Below, piece by piece: positions 8,029 to 18,791 of a DNA stretch of 64,000 nt (positions within the stretch are counted from its first letter, which is position 1; each line of letters opens with the position of its first letter). The notes below the pieces were generated by a model that ran no database searches, had not been told where the DNA came from, and was given only the letters and a program-made list of their open reading frames with translations. Origin of the DNA: Rugamonas apoptosis (GTDB lineage Bacteria > Pseudomonadota > Gammaproteobacteria > Burkholderiales > Burkholderiaceae_D); contig NZ_JACEZU010000011.1 of the NCBI RefSeq assembly GCF_014042355.1, positions 62,001 to 126,000 of the forward strand. The letters run 5' to 3'. Both the position numbers and the translations under genes were made by a program.

Positions 8029-9047
8029 CCTCAATGATGCTCAAAGAAGCGCTGTCGGCCGCCGACTGCGTGGCCCTGCAACTGGCCAGCGACACCGACC
8101 GTTACGCGGAGCTGGGCCGCAAATTGAGGAGCACGTCCTTCTCGACCGCGCTGACCATCGCGCGCGGCAGCTCCGACCACGCCTGCTCGTACGCCGCCTA
8201 CCTGATCATGGCGCGCCTGGGCCGGGTGGTGGCGTCGCTGCCGATGTCGCTCGTCACGCTCAACAAGTCGCCGCTGATCACGCGCGACACGCTGGCCATC
8301 TCCATCTCGCAGTCGGGCCAGAGCCCGGACGTGGTGGAACCGATCCGCTACTTCCGCGATGGCGGCGCCACCACCGTGGCGCTGGTAAACGACATCGACT
8401 CGCCGCTGGCCCACGCGGCCGAATGGGCCATGCCACTGCGCGCCGGTAAAGAGCAAAGCGTGGCCGCCACCAAGAGCTTCATCACCAGCCTGGTGGCCAG
8501 CGCCCGCATGGTGGCCCAGTGGCAGAACGATCCGGAGTTGCTGGCCGGCCTGGCGGCGCTGCCCGATTCGCTGCGCGACGCCACCCGCGAGGACTGGTCG
8601 CAGGCGATCGACATCCTGGCACCGGCCCGCAACATCATGGTGGTGGGACGCGGCATCAGCTTCCCGGTGGCGCTGGAAGCGGGCCTGAAGTTCAAGGAAA
8701 CGTCGGCCCTGCAGGCGGAAGCGTTCAGCGGCGCCGAGATCAAGCACGGCCCGATGGCGCTGATCGAGGAAGGCTATCCGCTGCTGATCTTCGCCACCCG
8801 CGGCCCGACCCAGGCCAGCCTGTTGCAACTGGCGGCCGAGATGCGCGGCCGTGGCGCGCGCGTGATCCTGGCGGCGCCGGCCGACGTGGCCGGGCGTGAC
8901 CTGACCCTGCCCACCGCCGCCACCCCGGACCTCGACCCCATCGTCGCGATCCAGGCCTTCTACGTGATGGCGGCCAAGCTGGCGGCGGCGCGCGGCATGG
9001 ACCCGGACAGCCCGCGCCACCTGAGCAAGGTCACCAAGACCAACTAA
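8025..9047 (+). CDS. SIS-domain glucosamine-6-phosphate deaminase (NagB-II type)
   Basis: A 340-residue protein with two SIS domains, like the isomerase half of GlmS but lacking the glutaminase domain. Such stand-alone proteins in GlcNAc operons are NagB-II deaminases turning GlcN-6-P into fructose-6-P and ammonia. Supporting motifs are ARGSSDHACSYA, ISQSGQSPDVVE and EIKHGPMALIEEG. The GTG at 8025 is chosen because AAGGAG lies seven bases upstream; an ATG at 8034 would be too far away. It overlaps the nagA stop. No classical nagB is in the window, so this should complete the pathway. Confidence 0.87.
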   Translation: MTSMMLKEALSAADCVALQLASDTDRYAELGRKLRSTSFSTALTIARGSSDHACSYAAYLIMARLGRVVASLPMSLVTLNKSPLITRDTLAISISQSGQSPDVVEPIRYFRDGGATTVALVNDIDSPLAHAAEWAMPLRAGKEQSVAATKSFITSLVASARMVAQWQNDPELLAGLAALPDSLRDATREDWSQAIDILAPARNIMVVGRGISFPVALEAGLKFKETSALQAEAFSGAEIKHGPMALIEEGYPLLIFATRGPTQASLLQLAAEMRGRGARVILAAPADVAGRDLTLPTAATPDLDPIVAIQAFYVMAAKLAAARGMDPDSPRHLSKVTKTN

Positions 9048-9109
9048 GGCCAAGCACGGCCAACTCAGTCTACTCCGCCCACTCCGCCCGCCACCCTTCC
9101 GCGCCCACC

Positions 9110-10399
9110 ATGAAGATCAAGTTACTGCTGACAGCATGGCTGGCGTTGGGCGGGTGCGCGGCAAGCGCGGCGCACGCAGCGCAGGTGGCGGGAGCACTCC
9201 CACCGCCGCAAAAAATCGAATTCTGGACCTTCAGCATGAAGCCCAGGTTCACGCCCTACTTCGAGGCGCTGGCGCGCCGCTACGAAGCCGACAATCCCGG
9301 CGTCAAGCTGGAATGGGTGGACTTCCCGTGGGACGTGATCCAGACCAAACTGGTCACGCGCATCGTGGCCGGCACGCCACCGGCGCTGGTCAACCTGAAC
9401 GTGCCGTGGGCCGAGGAATTCGCGCGCGACGGCCTGCTGGCCCCCGTTGACGCACTGCTGGCCGACGCCCGCTCGCGCTACCTGCCCGCCGCCATGCAGG
9501 ACCTGACCTTCGGCGGCAAGACCTATGGCTTCCCGCTGTACAGCAACGTGGCCGTCATCGCCTACAACCGGCAACTGTTCCAGGCGGCCGGCATCACGCA
9601 GCCGCCGCGCGACCTGGATCAACAACTGGACACCGCGCGCCGCGTGGCGGCCCGCACCGGCAAGGCCGGGTTGTGCCCCGCCCTGTCGAAGATCGACGGC
9701 CTGATGATGCAGCAGGGACTGGACGTGATCCGCGACGGCCGCGCCGTCTTCAATTCGCCGCGCCACGTGGCGCTGGTGCGCAAGCTGGCCGACACCTACC
9801 GCGCCGGCGGCCTGCTCAAGGACAGCCTGTTCGCCGAAGATAACTTCCCGGCCGCGATCGACGCCTACAAGGGCGGCCGCCTGGCCATGCTGCTGGCGCC
9901 GCCCACGGCGCTCAAGCGTATCGAGGCCGACGCCGCCGACATCTACGCCGTCACCGACGTGGCGCCCGCACCGCTGGGGCCAACGGGCATCGCCGACGGC
10001 GGCTGGCTGATCCACTTCGCCGTCCCCAACAACGTCGATCCCGCGCTGCTGCCGGCGGTGGGCAAGTTCGCCCGCTACCTTACCAACGACGAGAACGAAC
10101 TGGCGTTCGCGCGCCAGGCCAGCGTCTACCCGGCCAGCGCGCGCGCCGCCAACGACGCCTTCTTCACCACCGTGCCGCCCGGCGCGGGCGCGTCGGAAAA
10201 AGCCGTCGCCGCCGGCGCCGTCTCCATGCCGCACGCGCACACGCTGTACGTGGCCGGCGTGACGGATTACGACGAACTGCGGCGCTACCTGGTCAAGGCG
10301 GTGGAAGCCGGCGTGACAGGCAAGCAGGACATCCAGCAGGCGCTGGACCAGGCGGTGGCGATCTGGAACCGCAAACTGGCCGCGCAGCGGAGGCACTGA
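9110..10399 (+). CDS. sugar ABC transporter substrate-binding protein
   Basis: A 429-residue family-1 extracellular solute-binding protein. The N-terminus has a signal with a possible lipobox (LGGC near residues 13-16), so it may be a lipoprotein. It contains FWTFSMKPRFTPYFEALARRYEADNPG, cited here by its ends only, and PFPWD/VNLNVPWAEEFA-type segments common in oligosaccharide-binding proteins. It stands 62 bp after the deaminase gene and one base before the first permease. From context the ligand is probably GlcNAc, chitobiose or another chitooligosaccharide; the sequence does not prove it. Confidence 0.85.
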   Translation: MKIKLLLTAWLALGGCAASAAHAAQVAGALPPPQKIEFWTFSMKPRFTPYFEALARRYEADNPGVKLEWVDFPWDVIQTKLVTRIVAGTPPALVNLNVPWAEEFARDGLLAPVDALLADARSRYLPAAMQDLTFGGKTYGFPLYSNVAVIAYNRQLFQAAGITQPPRDLDQQLDTARRVAARTGKAGLCPALSKIDGLMMQQGLDVIRDGRAVFNSPRHVALVRKLADTYRAGGLLKDSLFAEDNFPAAIDAYKGGRLAMLLAPPTALKRIEADAADIYAVTDVAPAPLGPTGIADGGWLIHFAVPNNVDPALLPAVGKFARYLTNDENELAFARQASVYPASARAANDAFFTTVPPGAGASEKAVAAGAVSMPHAHTLYVAGVTDYDELRRYLVKAVEAGVTGKQDIQQALDQAVAIWNRKLAAQRRH

Positions 10400-10400
10400 C

Positions 10401-11264
10401 ATGACGCGACGCTCCCTCGCCGCCTGGCTGTTCCTGGCGCCCGCGCTGGCGCTGCTGGCCGTATTCTCGTTCTGGCCGGTGGCCTTCGGTTCCTGGCTGG
10501 CGTTCACCGACTACAGCCTGATCCGCCCCACCCACTGGGTCGGGCTGGACAATTTCCGCACCATCTTCGACAACGAGATGTTCGTCACCGGCTTGAAAAA
10601 TTCGCTGCTGTTCCTGCTGATCGTGCCCTGCGTGCAGGTGGGCGCGCTGGGCCTGGCCGTGCTGGTCAACAACCGCCTGCCCGGCATCCGCTGGTTCCGC
10701 GCCGCCTTCTACGTGCCGGTGGTGACGACCGTGTCGGTGGTGGGCATCATGTGGGGCTTCATGTTCCACGAACAGGGCGCGCTCAATTACGTGCTGCTGG
10801 CCATGCACCTGGTGGGCGCGCCCGTCGGATGGCTGTCGAACGACACGCTGGCGCTGTTCTCCATCATGTTCGTCACGCTGTGGCGCGGACTGGGTTGGTA
10901 CATGGTGATGTACCTGGCCGCGCTGCAGGCAGTGCCAGCCGACATGCAGGAAGCGGCCATCCTGGACGGCGCCACGCGCTGGCAGCGCTTCTGGAAAATC
11001 ACCGTACCTATGCTGCGCCCCACCATCATGGTATGCACCATCCTGTCCGTGCTGGCCGCGCTCAAGGCTTACCAGGAAGTGGACGTGCTGACCCAGGGCG
11101 GCCCCATGAACTCCACCTTCACCGGGCTGTATTACGCCTACGACCAGGGCCTCAAGCACCTCAAGCTGCCGCGCGCGCTGGCCGCCAGCTTCGTCGTCTC
11201 GCTGTGCTGCGTGGGCATCGCCGTGCTGTGCCTGCGCTACATTAAGCCCCGGAGCAAGGTATGA
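10401..11264 (+). CDS. ABC transporter permease, MalF/UgpA type
   Basis: A 287-residue inner-membrane permease with about six hydrophobic helices. The conserved EAA loop near residues 188-205 (MQEAAILDGATRWQRFWKIT) should contact the ATPase. It starts one base after the binding-protein stop and overlaps the second permease by ATGA, which is standard for a CUT1-type sugar importer. Confidence 0.9.
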   Translation: MTRRSLAAWLFLAPALALLAVFSFWPVAFGSWLAFTDYSLIRPTHWVGLDNFRTIFDNEMFVTGLKNSLLFLLIVPCVQVGALGLAVLVNNRLPGIRWFRAAFYVPVVTTVSVVGIMWGFMFHEQGALNYVLLAMHLVGAPVGWLSNDTLALFSIMFVTLWRGLGWYMVMYLAALQAVPADMQEAAILDGATRWQRFWKITVPMLRPTIMVCTILSVLAALKAYQEVDVLTQGGPMNSTFTGLYYAYDQGLKHLKLPRALAASFVVSLCCVGIAVLCLRYIKPRSKV

Positions 11265-12076
11265 AGATGCGTATGCAAACCATGCTCCACTACGCCCTGC
11301 TGTGCGCACTGGCCCTGCTGTGCATATTCCCGTTCTGGTGGACGCTGGTGACGGCCTTGTCCACCGAGGGCAACATCTTCGCGTTTCCGCCCACGTTCTG
11401 GCCGCGCGCGCCGTCGCTGGCCAATTTCGCCGAAGCGTTCCGCGCCATTCCCATGCTGGCCTTCTTCCGCAACTCTATCCTCATCGCCGCCTGCACCGTG
11501 TTCTGGAAGCTGACCTTGTGCTCGATGGCGGCCTACCCGCTGGCGCGCATGCGCTTCCGCGGCCGCCAGCTGGTGTTGGTGCTGATCCTGGCCACGCTGG
11601 TGCTGCCGTCGGAGGTGAACTTCCTGGTCAACTTCATCACCGTGACCAAATTGAGCCTGGTCGATACCTACACCGGCGTGATCCTGCCCAACATGGTGAC
11701 GGCCGTCGCCATTCTGCTGCTCAAGCAGGCGTTCGAGGAAGTGCCGCAAGACCTGATCGACGCGGCCCGCGTGGACGGCGCCACGGAATGGACCATCTTC
11801 AGCCGCGTCATGCTGCCGCTGATCGCGCCGTGGCTGGCCACGGTGGGCATCCTGACGGTGGTGGAATCCTGGAACGAGTACATCTGGCCCTCGATCGTGA
11901 TGAGCAAGCCGGATGATTTCCCCCTGTCGGTCGGCGTGCTGTATTTGCGCGGCACCTTCGGCAGCAGCACCCGCGTGATCGCGGCCGGGACCGTGCTGAC
12001 CATCCTGCCCATGCTGGCAGCCTTCCTCTTTACCCAACGATTCTTCATGCGCGGCATGGACGGAGCAGTCAAATGA
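11261..12076 (+). CDS. ABC transporter permease, MalG/UgpE type
   Basis: A 271-residue second permease of the CUT1 importer, with about six transmembrane helices. The EAA loop is DLIDAARVDGATEWTIFSRV. The C-terminal QRFFMRGMDGAVK is the usual end of MalG-like permeases. It overlaps the upstream permease (11261-11264) and the GH3 gene (12073-12076) by four bases each, so all three are probably translated together. Confidence 0.9.
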   Translation: MKMRMQTMLHYALLCALALLCIFPFWWTLVTALSTEGNIFAFPPTFWPRAPSLANFAEAFRAIPMLAFFRNSILIAACTVFWKLTLCSMAAYPLARMRFRGRQLVLVLILATLVLPSEVNFLVNFITVTKLSLVDTYTGVILPNMVTAVAILLLKQAFEEVPQDLIDAARVDGATEWTIFSRVMLPLIAPWLATVGILTVVESWNEYIWPSIVMSKPDDFPLSVGVLYLRGTFGSSTRVIAAGTVLTILPMLAAFLFTQRFFMRGMDGAVK

Positions 12077-13566
12077 ATATGACCTTGAACGAACTGAGAA
12101 AAACCGCCGGACAGCTGATCATGATCCGCTTCCCCGGCCCCGTGCTCGATGCCGCCACGGCCCGCTTTATCCAGGCCAACGGCATCCGCGCCGTGTGTCT
12201 GTTCCGGGGCAATATGACGGACTCCCAACAACTGGCCACGCTGACGGCCGAACTGCGCGCGCTGATGGGGCCGGAATCGCTGATCGCCATCGACCAGGAA
12301 GGCGGCGCCGTGGTCCGTTCGACCTGGGTGCCCGCACCGCCAGCGGCCATGGGCCTGGGCGCGGCCGACGACACCAGCCTGGCCGAGCGCACCGGTGCCG
12401 CCGTGGCGCGCGCCGTCAAGGCGCTGGGTTTCAACTGGAACTTCGCGCCCGTGCTGGACCTGAACAACAACCCGCACAACCCCGTCATCGCGGAGCGCTC
12501 GTTCGGCGCCGGACCGCAACGGGCGGCCGAACTGGGCATGGCCTGGATGGCCGGCAGCCACGGAGAAGGCGTGGCCTGCTGCGTCAAGCACTTCCCCGGC
12601 CACGGCGACACCCACGTCGATTCGCACCGCGACCTGCCCACCGTGGACAAACCGCTGTCACAGCTGGAGCAGTTCGAGTTCGCCCCGTTCCGGCTGGCGG
12701 CCGACCAGGCGCCGGCCATCATGACGGCCCACATCGTCTACCCGGCGCTCGATCCTGATTATCCGGCCACCATGTCGCGCCGCATCCTGCACCAGCTGCT
12801 GCGCGAGGAATGGAACTACCAGGGCGTGATCATCACGGACGGCATGGATATGCACGCCATCGCCGGCCGCTACGGCGTGGGCAAGGCCGCCGTGCGCGCG
12901 CTGGTGGCCGGCGCCGACATGGTGATGGCGCTGGGCACGCCGGAAACGCAGGAAGAGACGCTCAGCGCCATCGCCGACGCGCTGGCCTCGGGCGCCTTGT
13001 CGATGGAGGAAGTACAGGCCCGGCTGGCGCGCCTGGCCAAACTGGCGCTGAGCTATCCATGCCAGCCGCGCGCCTACCTGGAAGACGCGGCCGACCGCGC
13101 GGTCATGGCCGAAGGCTGGCGCCGCGCCCTGAGCGCGCGCGGCAATCCGCAGCGCCCGCCCGCCGGCAGCAAGGTGCGCCTGGTGATGCGCCAGGACGTG
13201 GTGAGCGACGGCGTGTCCGAAGCGGGCGTGCCGGCCGCCACGGTGGCCGCATCGCTGGGCAAGCTGTTCGACGTGGAGCTGGTCACGTTCGACGACGCCG
13301 AAACGTTCGACTGGGCCGCGCTGCCGCAGGACGGCCGCTACACCATGCTGGCCTCGACCTCGCGCCTGCGCTACGGCCCGCACGCGCGCGCCAGCTGGCG
13401 CCCCGACCTGCACCTGGCGCTGTGGAACCCGTACCAGGCACTCGACATCGCCGCGCCCGCGCTGATGACCTACGGCTTCGCCGCGCCGGCGCTGGAAGCG
13501 GTCAACGCGTGGCTGTCGGGCGCGCTCGAAGCGACCGGCCGCGTGCCGGTGCCCGGCTTCGCCTGA
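12073..13566 (+). CDS. glycoside hydrolase family 3 beta-N-acetylhexosaminidase (NagZ-like)
   Basis: A 497-residue cytoplasmic GH3 enzyme with no signal peptide. The diagnostic N-acetylhexosaminidase motif KHFPGHGDT (172-180), followed by His185 in VDSHRDLP, supplies the His/Asp dyad of NagZ-type enzymes. The nucleophile is Asp256 in ITDGMDM. It is longer than E. coli NagZ (about 340 residues) through an extra C-terminal domain (about 345-497), as in Bacillus-type enzymes. It is coupled to the transporter and probably cleaves imported chitooligosaccharides to GlcNAc. A role in muropeptide recycling is the alternative, given the AmpG-like neighbour. Confidence 0.9.
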   Translation: MNMTLNELRKTAGQLIMIRFPGPVLDAATARFIQANGIRAVCLFRGNMTDSQQLATLTAELRALMGPESLIAIDQEGGAVVRSTWVPAPPAAMGLGAADDTSLAERTGAAVARAVKALGFNWNFAPVLDLNNNPHNPVIAERSFGAGPQRAAELGMAWMAGSHGEGVACCVKHFPGHGDTHVDSHRDLPTVDKPLSQLEQFEFAPFRLAADQAPAIMTAHIVYPALDPDYPATMSRRILHQLLREEWNYQGVIITDGMDMHAIAGRYGVGKAAVRALVAGADMVMALGTPETQEETLSAIADALASGALSMEEVQARLARLAKLALSYPCQPRAYLEDAADRAVMAEGWRRALSARGNPQRPPAGSKVRLVMRQDVVSDGVSEAGVPAATVAASLGKLFDVELVTFDDAETFDWAALPQDGRYTMLASTSRLRYGPHARASWRPDLHLALWNPYQALDIAAPALMTYGFAAPALEAVNAWLSGALEATGRVPVPGFA

Positions 13567-13618
13567 ACGCGCCGCCATCACAACAACAAGCCTCAACAAG
13601 AGACAACAAGAGACAACC

Positions 13619-14947
13619 ATGGCCCACACCCAACCTCACGTCCGCAATCCCAAGCTCTGGGTACCCAGCCTGTACCTGGCGCAGGGCTTGCCGTTCTTCG
13701 CCGTGGCCATCGTGGCCAACCAGATGTTCAAGAGCATGGGCGTGCCCAACGACGAGATCAATCACTGGACCGCGCTGATCGGCTTCGCCTGGGTGTTCAA
13801 GCCATTGTGGAGTCCCTTCCTGGAACTGGCCAGCAGCAAGAAGCTGGTGGTGGTGGGCTTCCAGCTGCTGGGCGGCCTGTGCCTGGGCGGGGTGGCGCTG
13901 GCGCTGCACGCGCCGTTCTGGTTCGCCGCCTGCATCGCCATGCTGGCCCTGGTGGCCATCGCCTCGGCCACCCACGACATCGCCTGCGACGGCCTGTACA
14001 TCGCCAGCCTGACGGAAAAGGGCCAGGCCGCCTACGCGGGATGGACCGGCACCTTCTTCAACGCCGGCAAGTTCTTCACCACGGGCGCCCTGCTGCTGCT
14101 GGCCGGCCGCCTGGAAAAGAGCATCGGCGTGGTGCCGGCGTGGACCGCCTGTTTCGCCATCCTGGCGGCCATCATGGTGGCGCTGGCCCTGTATAACAGC
14201 TGGGTGCTGCCGCCGGCCAGGAACACGGCCGGCGCCGACACCAACGCGGCCGCCATCGCCCGCACGCTGTGGCAGGTGATCGTCGAATACTTCCGCAAGC
14301 CCGGCATCTGGGTGTCCATCCTGTTCATCATCCTGTTCCGCGCCGGCGAGGCGCAGGTGCAGTCGATCGGCCCCCTGTTCCTGCGCGAGGCGCGCAACCT
14401 GGGCGGGCTCGGCCTGAGCACGACGGAAGTGGGGGCCGTGTACGGCACGGTGGGCACGGTGGCCTTCATCGTCGGCAGCGTGGCCGGCGGCTACTTCACC
14501 TCGTGGCTCAGCCTCAAGCGCGCCATCCTGTGGCTGATCCTGGCGCTGAACCTGCCCAACCTGGCATTCTACTTCCTGGCCACCTGGCTGCCCACCGACC
14601 TGACCGTGATCGGCGCGGCGCTCAGCCTGGAGATGTTCGGCTATGGTTTCGGCTTCGTCGGCCTGATCCTGTACATGATGCAGGTGGTCGCGCCGGGCAA
14701 GTACCAGACCGCCCATTACGCCTTCTCGACCGGCATCATGCAGCTCGGCTTCGTGCTGTTCAAGCTGGTGAGCGGCGACATCCAGATCGCACTGGGCTAC
14801 CAGCACTTCTTCGTGTGGGTCATGCTCAGCGCCCTCCCCGTGGCCGTGCTGTCGCAACTGATCCCCATGAGCGCCCGGCCACAGCCCGATGCGCATTCCG
14901 ATGCGCAGCCGGACGGCCAGTCCGCGCGCGCGGCCACGGCGGAATAA
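13619..14947 (+). CDS. AmpG/PAT-family MFS transporter
   Basis: A 442-residue major-facilitator protein with about twelve hydrophobic helices. LYLAQGLPFF in the first helix and SATHDIACDGLYIASL in the fourth-helix region resemble AmpG and related carriers. AmpG imports GlcNAc-anhydromuropeptides; relatives in chitin loci are thought to carry GlcNAc or chitobiose. It lies 52 bp after the GH3 gene and four bases before the ABC ATPase. Its presence beside a full ABC importer means two inner-membrane routes in one operon. Confidence 0.83.
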   Translation: MAHTQPHVRNPKLWVPSLYLAQGLPFFAVAIVANQMFKSMGVPNDEINHWTALIGFAWVFKPLWSPFLELASSKKLVVVGFQLLGGLCLGGVALALHAPFWFAACIAMLALVAIASATHDIACDGLYIASLTEKGQAAYAGWTGTFFNAGKFFTTGALLLLAGRLEKSIGVVPAWTACFAILAAIMVALALYNSWVLPPARNTAGADTNAAAIARTLWQVIVEYFRKPGIWVSILFIILFRAGEAQVQSIGPLFLREARNLGGLGLSTTEVGAVYGTVGTVAFIVGSVAGGYFTSWLSLKRAILWLILALNLPNLAFYFLATWLPTDLTVIGAALSLEMFGYGFGFVGLILYMMQVVAPGKYQTAHYAFSTGIMQLGFVLFKLVSGDIQIALGYQHFFVWVMLSALPVAVLSQLIPMSARPQPDAHSDAQPDGQSARAATAE

Positions 14948-14951
14948 GCCC

Positions 14952-16127
<1,176 letters not shown>

Positions 16128-16262
16128 CAATACGCGCGTTTGACCAGACCGCCCTTCTCCCGCTCGTTCACGAGTGGCAGAATACGCGGTTTGTCCCACC
16201 CTTACCGTGACGGCGCGGCGCCAACCGCTGCACCTCCATTGTCTTTGATTGAAGGATTTACA

Positions 16263-17573
16263 ATGTCCCAATTTCGTTTCGCCCGTATTAGCCTGATCCT
16301 GGCCGCTATCGGCCTGAACGCAGCGCCGGCCATGCTTGGCATGACGGCCGTCCACGCCGAAGAAAAGGCCGCACCCGCACCCGAAGCGCCGAAGGACACG
16401 GTACGTCCTGAAATCTTCAAGCTGATCGATCCGGCCCAGATCAAGGATCTGATGGCGGCAAAAAACTACACGGAAGTGATGAACCGCGTGGACCAGTCGG
16501 CGGCCATGCCCAACCTGACCCCATTCGAAGCGTTCGTGCTGAACCAGATGCGCGTGCAGGTCGGCTCCGCCACCAGCAACAACGCGCTGATGCTGCCGGC
16601 GCTGGAAGCGATGATCGAGTCGGGCCGCCTGGCGCCCAAGGACAAGATGAGCTTCCTCGAAGCCACCGGCAACACCTACTACACGGCCAAGGACTTCGAC
16701 AAGGCCATCACCTGGTTCACCCGCTTCCAGACCGAATCGGGCGACCTGACCAAAGTGCGCCCGCAGCTGCTGCGCGCCTACTTCTTCAAGAACGACTACG
16801 CCACCGTCAAAACGGAAGTGCTGAAGGACGTGGCGGCCGCCGAGAAGGCCGGCATCGCGCCCACCTCCGACGAGCTGGCCCTGCTGGGCAACGTGGGCAT
16901 CAAGAGCAAGGACAACGCGCTGTACCTGCAAGCGGTGGAATACCTGGTCAAATACTATCCGACCGAAGCCTACTGGTTCGATCTGCTCAACCGCACCCGC
17001 GGCAAGCCCAATTACAACCAGCGCTTCGACCTGGACGTGCTGCGCATGAAGCAGGTGGTGGTGCCGGGCCGCATGGAAGCGGACGACTACGCCGACCTGG
17101 CCGGACTGGCGCTGCTGGGCGGCTTCTACACGGAAGCGAAGAACGCGCTGGACAAGGGCTTCGCTGCCGGCCAGATGGGCACCGGCGCGGACGCGGCCAA
17201 GCACAAGAAGCTGCGCGACCAGGCCAACAAGGGCGCCGCCGACGATGCCAAGAACATCGGCAGCGGCGAAGCGTCGGCCGCCAAGTCCAAGGATGGCGTG
17301 GGCCTGGTCAACCTGGGTTATGCCTATGTCACCATGGGCCAGTTCGACCACGGCCTGGAGCTGATGAACAAGGGTATCGCCAAGGGCGTGCTGAAAAATC
17401 CGGACGACGCCAAGCTGCGCCTGGGCTACGCCTACGTGATGGCCGGCCGCAAGGATGAAGGCCTGAAGACGCTGGAAACCGTGACCGGCAACGACGGCCG
17501 CGGCGACCTGGCCCGCTACTGGACCATGTGGGCCAAGAACCCGTCCGCACCTGCGGCCGCGGCGGCAAAATAA
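16263..17573 (+). CDS. secreted tetratricopeptide-repeat protein
   Basis: A 436-residue protein with a signal peptide (MSQFRFARISLILAAIGLNA..., cut near VHA-EEK) and helical TPR-like repeats. Examples are GNTYYTAKDFDKAITWFTRF and VNLGYAYVTMGQFDHGLELM. It ends in an Ala-rich tail. The ATG at 16263 has AAGGA about seven bases upstream and gives the signal peptide; the frame is open from 16140. It probably acts in the periplasm. It follows the ABC ATPase by 135 bp and a clear terminator follows it, so it may be its own unit or the last gene of the GlcNAc operon. No specific function is known to me. Confidence 0.8.
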   Translation: MSQFRFARISLILAAIGLNAAPAMLGMTAVHAEEKAAPAPEAPKDTVRPEIFKLIDPAQIKDLMAAKNYTEVMNRVDQSAAMPNLTPFEAFVLNQMRVQVGSATSNNALMLPALEAMIESGRLAPKDKMSFLEATGNTYYTAKDFDKAITWFTRFQTESGDLTKVRPQLLRAYFFKNDYATVKTEVLKDVAAAEKAGIAPTSDELALLGNVGIKSKDNALYLQAVEYLVKYYPTEAYWFDLLNRTRGKPNYNQRFDLDVLRMKQVVVPGRMEADDYADLAGLALLGGFYTEAKNALDKGFAAGQMGTGADAAKHKKLRDQANKGAADDAKNIGSGEASAAKSKDGVGLVNLGYAYVTMGQFDHGLELMNKGIAKGVLKNPDDAKLRLGYAYVMAGRKDEGLKTLETVTGNDGRGDLARYWTMWAKNPSAPAAAAAK

Positions 17574-17609
17574 AGCGTTCGGCCGGCCGTACACGGGCCA
17601 TCGCCGACC

Positions 17610-17641
17610 AGCCAGACGGTGCAAGCCGTCTGGCTTTTTTT
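17610..17641 (+). terminator. rho-independent terminator after the TPR gene
   Basis: A 10-bp perfect stem, AGCCAGACGG (17610-17619) and CCGTCTGGCT (17626-17635), closes a six-base loop and runs into seven T residues. It ends the plus-strand GlcNAc operon just before the convergent chitinase gene. Confidence 0.92.
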
Positions 17642-17650
17642 CGTCCTTGA

Positions 17651-18682
17651 TTATTGTCGCTCCAGGCGCACGGCCAAACCGAACGCCCGCGCATAAGCCC
17701 CGCTCGGCGTGCGTGGCAAGCCGCTGCAAGTGGCTTCGGCGCCGCCGGCCGGCGCCGCGCACGGCGTATCGCGGTCCAGCGACCAGAAATGCAGGCCGGC
17801 CAGCTTCATGCGCTGCGCGCCCCGCGCCACCGTGCGCGCGTCGGCCAGGGTGAACACGTTTTCCCGCACGTCGTTCACGCCGATCATGGCCGTCAGTTCG
17901 ATCTGCTCATACGGCACGCCATATTTGCGGTGCACATTGCGCGCCGCCTGGATGGCCGACAGTCCCATCTGGCAGCGCCCCGCGCGCACCACGCAGGCGG
18001 CCCGGCTGGCGGGACCATAATCCATCACCATCAGGTTCAGCGCATAGTCGCGCAAGCCACTGCGGCGCGCCGCCGCGAGCACGGCCACGCCGGTGTCGTT
18101 CAGGCTGCGCAGGCTGCCGTCCGAGGCGGCGTGGGTGGGTACCGTCAAACTGAACCGCAGCGCCGGACGGCGCACCTGCACCGAAGCGGCTGCGCCCAAC
18201 AGCGCGTCGATCTGCTGCGCGCTCTGGCCGGCCTCGATGTCGAAATCAACGCCGGCCAGGTGTGGCGAGTCGTAGCGGGCGATGAAGCGTTCCATGCCTT
18301 CGGCGCTGGCGCAGGTGAACATGGCGCCCTGGCCGCCGGTGGAAATCAGGTAGGAGATACCGGCCCGGTCGAACGCGGCCACGTTGGCGTCGGCCACGTC
18401 CTGGCCGCGCTGCGCACCCCACTGCTCGTCGCCACATTCGCCGCTGGCGAAGGCCCAGGTCAGCGCCTGCCGCCCGAACGGGCTGGTGGCGCCGTTGATA
18501 TAGGGCGTGCGCACGCCATCCGGTGCGGCCGTGATGGCGTTGGTGGCCGGGTCATTCCACATCGCCAGGTGTTTGTAAGGGCTGTAGACAAAGGGCGGCG
18601 CGGCCTGCGCCCATGGCGCGCCCGCTGCCAGCGCCGCCGTCGCCATGATGAGGGCCTCGGCCCGTGTTATGTGATGTGCCAT
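17651..18682 (-). CDS. secreted glycoside hydrolase family 18 chitinase
   Basis: A 343-residue GH18 enzyme with a signal peptide ending near AQA-APP. The catalytic motif DxxDxDxE appears as HLAGVDFDIE (Asp146, Asp148 and the acid Glu150 from this start). Other features are FASGECGDE, the STGGQG strand and MDYGPAS, matching the substrate-binding MDY of the family, and a closing FWSLDRD strand. There is no chitin-binding module. The ATG at 18682 is chosen; one at 18694 is also possible and neither has a strong ribosome site. It probably hydrolyses chitin outside the cytoplasm and feeds the TonB receptor upstream. Confidence 0.85.
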   Translation of the reverse strand: MAHHITRAEALIMATAALAAGAPWAQAAPPFVYSPYKHLAMWNDPATNAITAAPDGVRTPYINGATSPFGRQALTWAFASGECGDEQWGAQRGQDVADANVAAFDRAGISYLISTGGQGAMFTCASAEGMERFIARYDSPHLAGVDFDIEAGQSAQQIDALLGAAASVQVRRPALRFSLTVPTHAASDGSLRSLNDTGVAVLAAARRSGLRDYALNLMVMDYGPASRAACVVRAGRCQMGLSAIQAARNVHRKYGVPYEQIELTAMIGVNDVRENVFTLADARTVARGAQRMKLAGLHFWSLDRDTPCAAPAGGAEATCSGLPRTPSGAYARAFGLAVRLERQ

Positions 18683-18699
18683 CTCAAATCGCATTCATG

Positions 18700-18743
18700 A
18701 AAAAAGCCCGCTGCCGGCAAGTTGTGCTTGCGCGGCGCGGGCT
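18700..18743 (-). terminator. terminator between the TonB receptor and chitinase genes
   Basis: Reading the minus strand, AGCCCGC (18743-18737) pairs with GCGGGCT (18711-18705) around a GC-rich inner region and is followed by six T residues. It should end TonB-receptor transcription. It lies only 6-18 bases before the possible chitinase starts, so chitinase must be reached by read-through or start from within this region. Confidence 0.7.
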
Positions 18744-18791
18744 GGGTGCCGCTACAGCCAGGCGTAGCCGCCTGGCATGTCAAGGTACGGA

